A stretch of DNA of 9,409 nt from contig JBCDFC010000194.1 in the NCBI GenBank assembly GCA_039178805.1, positions 1 through 9,409 on the forward strand. Reading direction: 5' to 3'. The position numbers and the translations under genes are program-made. How positions within the stretch are numbered: the stretch's first letter is position 1; each line of letters opens with the position of its first letter. The notes beneath the pieces are model-generated. The model had not been told where the DNA came from, made no database searches, and saw only the letters and a list, made by a program, of their open reading frames with translations. This document shows positions 5,704 to 9,409 of the stretch, piece by piece. This stretch comes from Thermohalobaculum sp039178805. Its GTDB lineage: Bacteria > Pseudomonadota > Alphaproteobacteria > Rhodobacterales > Rhodobacteraceae.

Positions 5704-6786
5704 ATGCCGGCCTACTATGACGAAGAGGAAGACTTCGGCTCCGCCGTTGGCGTTGCCGGTCGCTCGTCGAGGGGCGTGTCGAGGATCGCTGGCGCGGTCG
5801 CTGCATTGGCGGTGATTGGCGGTGGCGGATACCTCGTCTGGAATATGGGCAGCCAGGACACGGGTGAGATCCCGGTGATCCGCGCCGCGGCCGGTCCGGC
5901 CAAAACCCAACCCGTATCGGCGGGGGGCGAGGCGACGGCCCATACCGATGTCAGCGCTTTCGAAGTTGCCGAGGGCGAAAACGGTCAAGCTGTCGGCACG
6001 CGTCTCGCGCCGCTCCCGGGCGCGCCATCCGACGAAGATCGCGCGATGTCTCAGATCGCCGCTGTCTCGGCCGTGCAGCCGCCGGCACAGCGCGGCAGCG
6101 AGGGCGTGGCACAGCGCCCGAACGACAGTGCAAGCCTCGGTTTCGGCCCGGGCCCTGCGCCCCTGCAAGGATCGCTCGATATCTTCAGCCCGCAGCCCGC
6201 CAAACCGAGCAGCGATGGCGGCCGGCAGATCGCAGCGCTCGCGCTTGCCGATGAGACGCTTTATCCGCTGCCTGAGGATCTTGAGCCGCCGCGCGTCTAC
6301 AGCCTGATCACGTCGGAAGCGGAGCTGCTGGATACGCAGCGGCCGTCGCGAAACATCGTCGTAAACCGCGACGAGCCGGTTCCGCCCGTGGGCGTCGGGA
6401 GCGAGCTTGCGCCGGCCTATGTGCCCTTCGTGCGCGCCCGGCCAGCCGACCTGACGCTGCGCATCGCCCGCGCGCAGTCGGAGCGCGCGCAGGCTGAGAC
6501 CGATCTCGTGCACGAGGCTGAGCGGTCGCCGGTGCAGATCCAGCTCGGCGCCTTCCCGGAGCGGCAGACGATCGAGGCGGAGTGGGATCGGTTGCGCCAA
6601 GCGAACAGCGATGTTCTGTCGGGTCGCGCACTCGCAGTGCAGCAGACGATCTCTGGCGGTATTACCTATTACCGTCTGCGCGTGGGGCCGTTCCGCGACG
6701 GGCACGAGGCGAACACGGTCTGTCAGGCGCTCAAGGTTCGGGGCTATGACTGCCTCGTCGCGATCAACACCGAGAGGCGTGGCTAA
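5704..6786 (+). CDS. SPOR-domain inner-membrane protein, peptidoglycan-binding
   Basis: This 360-residue protein has three parts. A short cytoplasmic tail (1-25) is rich in acid at YYDEEEDF. One membrane span (about 28-47) is rich in Ala, Val and Gly. A long, poorly ordered periplasmic linker (about 50-270), rich in Pro, Ala and Gln, ends in a C-terminal SPOR domain (about 276-356). The SPOR features VQIQLGAFPERQTIEAEW (277-294), YYRLRVGPF (322-330) and the final strand GYDCLVAI (347-354) are clear. SPOR domains bind glycan strands lacking stem peptides and bring proteins to the division septum, so a role in envelope growth or division is likely. The block after the span (IPVIRAAAGP, 56-65) resembles Rhodobacterales homologues as I remember them. 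nagZ follows after three bases. It is not FtsN by any direct evidence, but it has FtsN-like architecture. Confidence 0.88.
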   Translation: MPAYYDEEEDFGSAVGVAGRSSRGVSRIAGAVAALAVIGGGGYLVWNMGSQDTGEIPVIRAAAGPAKTQPVSAGGEATAHTDVSAFEVAEGENGQAVGTRLAPLPGAPSDEDRAMSQIAAVSAVQPPAQRGSEGVAQRPNDSASLGFGPGPAPLQGSLDIFSPQPAKPSSDGGRQIAALALADETLYPLPEDLEPPRVYSLITSEAELLDTQRPSRNIVVNRDEPVPPVGVGSELAPAYVPFVRARPADLTLRIARAQSERAQAETDLVHEAERSPVQIQLGAFPERQTIEAEWDRLRQANSDVLSGRALAVQQTISGGITYYRLRVGPFRDGHEANTVCQALKVRGYDCLVAINTERRG

Positions 6787-6789
6787 CGT

Positions 6790-7845
6790 TTGACCACCAC
6801 TTCCGCTAACCACACCGACACGCGGAGCGCCGGAGCGCCATCGGCGCTGCGAGCCTTCATCACCGGTCTCTCAGGCCTCGATCTGATCGATGCGGAACGC
6901 CGTTTCCTAGCGGAAGCGGATCCGTGGGGTCTGATTATCTTTGCGCGTAATGTTGAGACGCCGGACCGCCTAGCCGGCCTCGTCGCAGATGCGCGCGATG
7001 CGACTGGGCGGCACGTGCCGGTCCTAATCGACCAGGAAGGGGGGCGCGTCGCGCGCCTCAGGCCGCCTCACTGGCGCGATTGGCCGTCGGCCAGGGAAAC
7101 CGTTCACCGTCTCGGGCCGGAGGCGGGTGCCACCGCGCTGCGCCTTCGCTTCACCGTGATCGCGCATGAGCTGCAGGCCCTCGGGATCGATGTGGACTGC
7201 ATGCCGCTCCTCGATGTGCCGCAGACGGACGTGCATCCGATCATCGGTGAGCGGGCGCTGGGCGAAGACTTGGCGAGCGTCGTCTCCATGGGCCAGGCGG
7301 TGATCGACGGCCTCATGACGGGCGGTGTTCTCCCAGTGATCAAGCACATACCCGGCCATGGTCGAGGCTCTGTAGACAGCCACCTCAGCCTGCCACGCGT
7401 CGCGGCCTCTCGCGTTGAGCTGGAAGCGGTTGACTTCGCAGCCTTCAAGCCGTTCGCCGACGTGCATCTCGGGATGACCGCGCATGTTCTGTTCGATGCG
7501 ATCGATCCCGATACCTGTGCCACCAACTCGCCCGACTGCATCAAGGTGATCCGAGAGGAGATCGGCTTCGGCGGGCTTCTGATGACGGATGACCTCTCGA
7601 TGAAGGCGCTTGAGGGCAGTGTCGGCGACCGTGCGTCGAGGGCGTTGGAGGCGGGCTGCGATATCGCGCTGCATTGCAATGGTGAGATGAGCGAGATGGA
7701 GGAGGTCGCTGCCGCGGTTCCCCCGCTTTCCGGCACGCCGCTCGCTCGCGCACGCGCTGCAGAAGAGGCGAGGCCCGCGCCGTCCTCGTTTGACCTCGAC
7801 GCGGTCCTGGCCGAATATCACGCCCTCACAGGCGAGATGGCATAG
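6790..7845 (+). CDS. nagZ: Beta-N-acetylhexosaminidase, peptidoglycan recycling
   Basis: This is a glycoside hydrolase family 3 enzyme that removes N-acetylglucosamine from muropeptides imported during cell-wall turnover. It acts in the cytoplasm, and no signal peptide is present. The 351 residues form a single GH3 barrel. Motifs are WGLIIFARN (46-54), VLIDQEGGRVARL (78-90), the KHIPGHG loop (185-191) followed by DSH (196-198), which supplies the His acid/base dyad typical of NagZ, and GLLMTDDLSM (262-271), where D267 is the expected nucleophile. The start is taken as TTG at 6790: the preceding gene ends three bases earlier, no ATG or GTG lies before the conserved core, and a GAGAGG stretch (6772-6777) lies 12 bases upstream. 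The start shares ten bases with that of scpA. In other bacteria NagZ products influence AmpC beta-lactamase induction; nothing here shows that. Confidence 0.94.
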   Translation: MTTTSANHTDTRSAGAPSALRAFITGLSGLDLIDAERRFLAEADPWGLIIFARNVETPDRLAGLVADARDATGRHVPVLIDQEGGRVARLRPPHWRDWPSARETVHRLGPEAGATALRLRFTVIAHELQALGIDVDCMPLLDVPQTDVHPIIGERALGEDLASVVSMGQAVIDGLMTGGVLPVIKHIPGHGRGSVDSHLSLPRVAASRVELEAVDFAAFKPFADVHLGMTAHVLFDAIDPDTCATNSPDCIKVIREEIGFGGLLMTDDLSMKALEGSVGDRASRALEAGCDIALHCNGEMSEMEEVAAAVPPLSGTPLARARAAEEARPAPSSFDLDAVLAEYHALTGEMA

Positions 7846-7848
7846 CAG

Positions 7849-8688
7849 TTGACCACCAGCGATGATTTCGAGGAGGGCCCGCCGCGAGAGATCGATGGCG
7901 AGGCTGAGGAGCGGGCGCTCCTAACCGTAAGCCTCGACGGTTTCGAGGGGCCGATCGATCTGTTGCTTGAGATGGCGCGCCGCCAGAAGGTGGACCTGCG
8001 CCGGATCTCGGTGCTCGCCCTGGCCGAGCAATACCTGGCCTTCGTGGCGGAGGTTCGCCGTCTTAGGATCGATCTCGCGGCCGACTATCTCGTGATGGCG
8101 GCCTGGCTCACTTATCTCAAGTCCCGGCTGTTGTTGCCTGAGCCACCGACTGCGGATGAGCCGTCGGGCGCGGAGCTTGCCGATCAGCTCGCCCATCGGC
8201 TGGCGCGGTTGGAGGCGATGCGACGGGCTGCAGCGACCCTTGGCAATCGGGCCTTGCTGGGAGAGGCGCGCTTTGCCCGTGGCGCCCCAGAGGCTGCACA
8301 GCGATTGGCCGAGACGCGCTGGCGGGCCGATCTGGCGGAGCTTCTGCGTTCCTATGCGCGGATCCGAACGCGGGATTCCTACAAGCCGCTATCGGTCGAA
8401 GGGCGGACACAGGTCCTCGCGCTGGAGGATGCGCGTGAGAGGCTCGGCAGGCTCCTGGGGGGCATGACGCTGCCAGCGTGGAGCAGCTTGGAAAGCTTCT
8501 TGCCCGACGGTTGGACCGAGGTGCCGGAGCGTCGTCGGAGCGCCGTTGCATCGTCCTTTGCCGCAGCGCTCGAACTCGCACGTCGCGGCGATGTCGAGCT
8601 TCATCAGGAGGGCAGCTTCGCGCCGCTGCTGCTGCGTCCGAGACAGGCGGGCGATGGCGGGGACAAACCGGATCAGGTGGACGCATGA
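7849..8688 (+). CDS. scpA: Segregation and condensation protein A (kleisin)
   Basis: ScpA is the kleisin subunit that bridges the two heads of the SMC dimer in bacterial condensin, which compacts and helps separate replicated chromosomes. The 279-residue protein has the characteristic N-terminal block FEGPIDLLLEMARRQKVDL (32-50), the helical AADYLVMAAWLTYLKSRLLL (77-96) that binds the SMC neck, a charged variable middle (100-220), and a C-terminal winged-helix region (about 225-265) that contacts the SMC head cap. The start is TTG at 7849, three bases after nagZ stops. It has no strong ribosome binding site, so translation probably depends on coupling. A 20-residue acidic extension precedes the conserved domain, which fits many alphaproteobacterial ScpA proteins. 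Its stop overlaps the scpB start. No smc gene is in the window. Confidence 0.94.
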   Translation: MTTSDDFEEGPPREIDGEAEERALLTVSLDGFEGPIDLLLEMARRQKVDLRRISVLALAEQYLAFVAEVRRLRIDLAADYLVMAAWLTYLKSRLLLPEPPTADEPSGAELADQLAHRLARLEAMRRAAATLGNRALLGEARFARGAPEAAQRLAETRWRADLAELLRSYARIRTRDSYKPLSVEGRTQVLALEDARERLGRLLGGMTLPAWSSLESFLPDGWTEVPERRRSAVASSFAAALELARRGDVELHQEGSFAPLLLRPRQAGDGGDKPDQVDA

Positions 8689-9365
8689 GCGACGGCGAGG
8701 AGATCAGACCGCCCGAAGCCGAGGAGGCGCCTGAGAGCGGCGGCCTCTTCGTCACCCCGCCCGCGGTTGAGCAGGAGCGTATGGTCGAGGCCCTGCTCTT
8801 TGCGAGCGCTGAGCCCGTGACTTTGGCAGAGTTGACCCGGCGCCTTCCCGAAGGATGCGACCCGGCGGCAGCGCTTGCGGTGCTGGAGCGCCGATTTGCC
8901 GGCCGTGGCGTGCGGCTGGAACGCATCGGTGCGGGCTGGGCATTCCGAACGGCGCCTGATCTCGGTTTCCTGATGCGGGAGGAGGTGACCAAGGACCGTA
9001 AGCTCTCCCGCGCGGCGATGGAGACGCTTGCCGTCATCGCCTATCACCAGCCCGTCACGCGGGCGGAAATCGAGGAGATCCGCGGCGTTGCGGTCTCGAA
9101 GGGAACGCTCGATCTCCTGCTGGATCTGGGATGGGTGAAGCTTGGCCGCCGTCGTGAGAGCCCGGGCCGTCCGGCGACGTTCATCACCACGACTGCGTTC
9201 CTCGACCATTTCGAGCTTGAGAGCACGCGCGATCTGCCGGGCCTGAAGGAGCTTCGCGCGGCAGGGCTGCTGGATCCGACACCCAAGGGCGCTGGGCTCG
9301 ATATGGAACCGCCCGAGGCCGATCTCTTGTCCGAGGGTGCGGAGGATCAGCAGGCTTCGGACTGA
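8685..9365 (+). CDS. scpB: Segregation and condensation protein B
   Basis: ScpB dimers bind the middle of the kleisin ScpA and complete the SMC-ScpAB condensin. The 226-residue protein has two winged-helix domains. The first spans about 30-105 and starts MVEALLFASAEPVTLAEL (33-50). The second spans about 108-185 and includes LSRAAMETLAVIAYHQPVT (108-126), EIEEIRGV (128-135) and the basic signature GRRRESPGRPATF (154-166). Acidic tails flank both ends (1-30 and 205-226). The frame is open further upstream, but the ATG at 8685 is chosen because it overlaps the scpA stop in ATGA and gives the normal length. The 44 bases after the stop hold no recognisable feature; tatA is the usual next gene in alphaproteobacteria, but it is not visible here. 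Confidence 0.95.
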   Translation: MSDGEEIRPPEAEEAPESGGLFVTPPAVEQERMVEALLFASAEPVTLAELTRRLPEGCDPAAALAVLERRFAGRGVRLERIGAGWAFRTAPDLGFLMREEVTKDRKLSRAAMETLAVIAYHQPVTRAEIEEIRGVAVSKGTLDLLLDLGWVKLGRRRESPGRPATFITTTAFLDHFELESTRDLPGLKELRAAGLLDPTPKGAGLDMEPPEADLLSEGAEDQQASD

Positions 9366-9409
9366 CCTTCCACCCGGCGTGGTGCAAATTGCCTAACCCG
9401 GGTGCTTGC

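Noticed and set aside
8478..8684. Longer N-terminus for scpB
   Set aside because: The extra residues are Arg/Ser-rich shadow translation of scpA, while the ATGA overlap at 8685 gives a normal ScpB.
1..9409. Mobile elements, CRISPR arrays, toxin-antitoxin or defence genes
   Set aside because: No transposase or integrase motifs, no regularly spaced repeats and no attachment-site-like duplications were seen; nearly all sequence is accounted for by recognisable genes.

Overview
This is a high-GC (about two-thirds G+C in the genes sampled by hand), gene-dense bacterial chromosome segment. It most likely comes from an alphaproteobacterium, and Rhodobacterales-like is the best guess. The strongest lineage clue is the gene order argS, SPOR-domain membrane protein, nagZ, scpA, scpB, which I know as a conserved alphaproteobacterial string. 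The SPOR protein also has the short conserved block after its membrane segment that I associate with Rhodobacterales homologues. I ran no search, so the lineage is an inference.

Left part (1-3675): a cobalamin block. Four plus-strand genes, cobT, cobS, a cobC-type histidine phosphatase and cobU/cobP, are packed with overlaps or gaps of 4 to 10 bases. Together they encode nucleotide loop assembly, the last stage of adenosylcobalamin synthesis. CobU makes adenosylcobinamide-GDP, CobT makes alpha-ribazole phosphate, CobS joins the two halves in the membrane, and the phosphatase removes the phosphate. Divergent from cobT, a conserved protein of unknown function is encoded on the minus strand (616 to 1). 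It runs off the left edge, so only its first 205 codons are visible.

Middle (3676-3894): a 219-base gap that holds the only clear non-coding structures, a perfect 9-bp inverted repeat and a smaller 6-bp hairpin. It separates the cob block from the next operon.

Right part (3895-9365): a housekeeping run of argS (arginyl-tRNA synthetase), a SPOR-domain peptidoglycan-binding membrane protein, nagZ (beta-N-acetylhexosaminidase of cell-wall recycling), scpA and scpB (kleisin and partner of the SMC condensin). From the SPOR gene onward the genes are separated by 3 bases or overlap by 4, so they are probably co-transcribed and translationally coupled. nagZ and scpA both appear to start with TTG, with the same 10 bases at each start.

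I see no mobile element, CRISPR array, RNA gene or defence system, and no convincing undescribed multi-gene system. The points most worth a second look are the uncharacterised divergent protein at the left edge and a sharply bounded stretch of about 50% G+C with atypical codons in the last quarter of argS, which suggests a mosaic gene.
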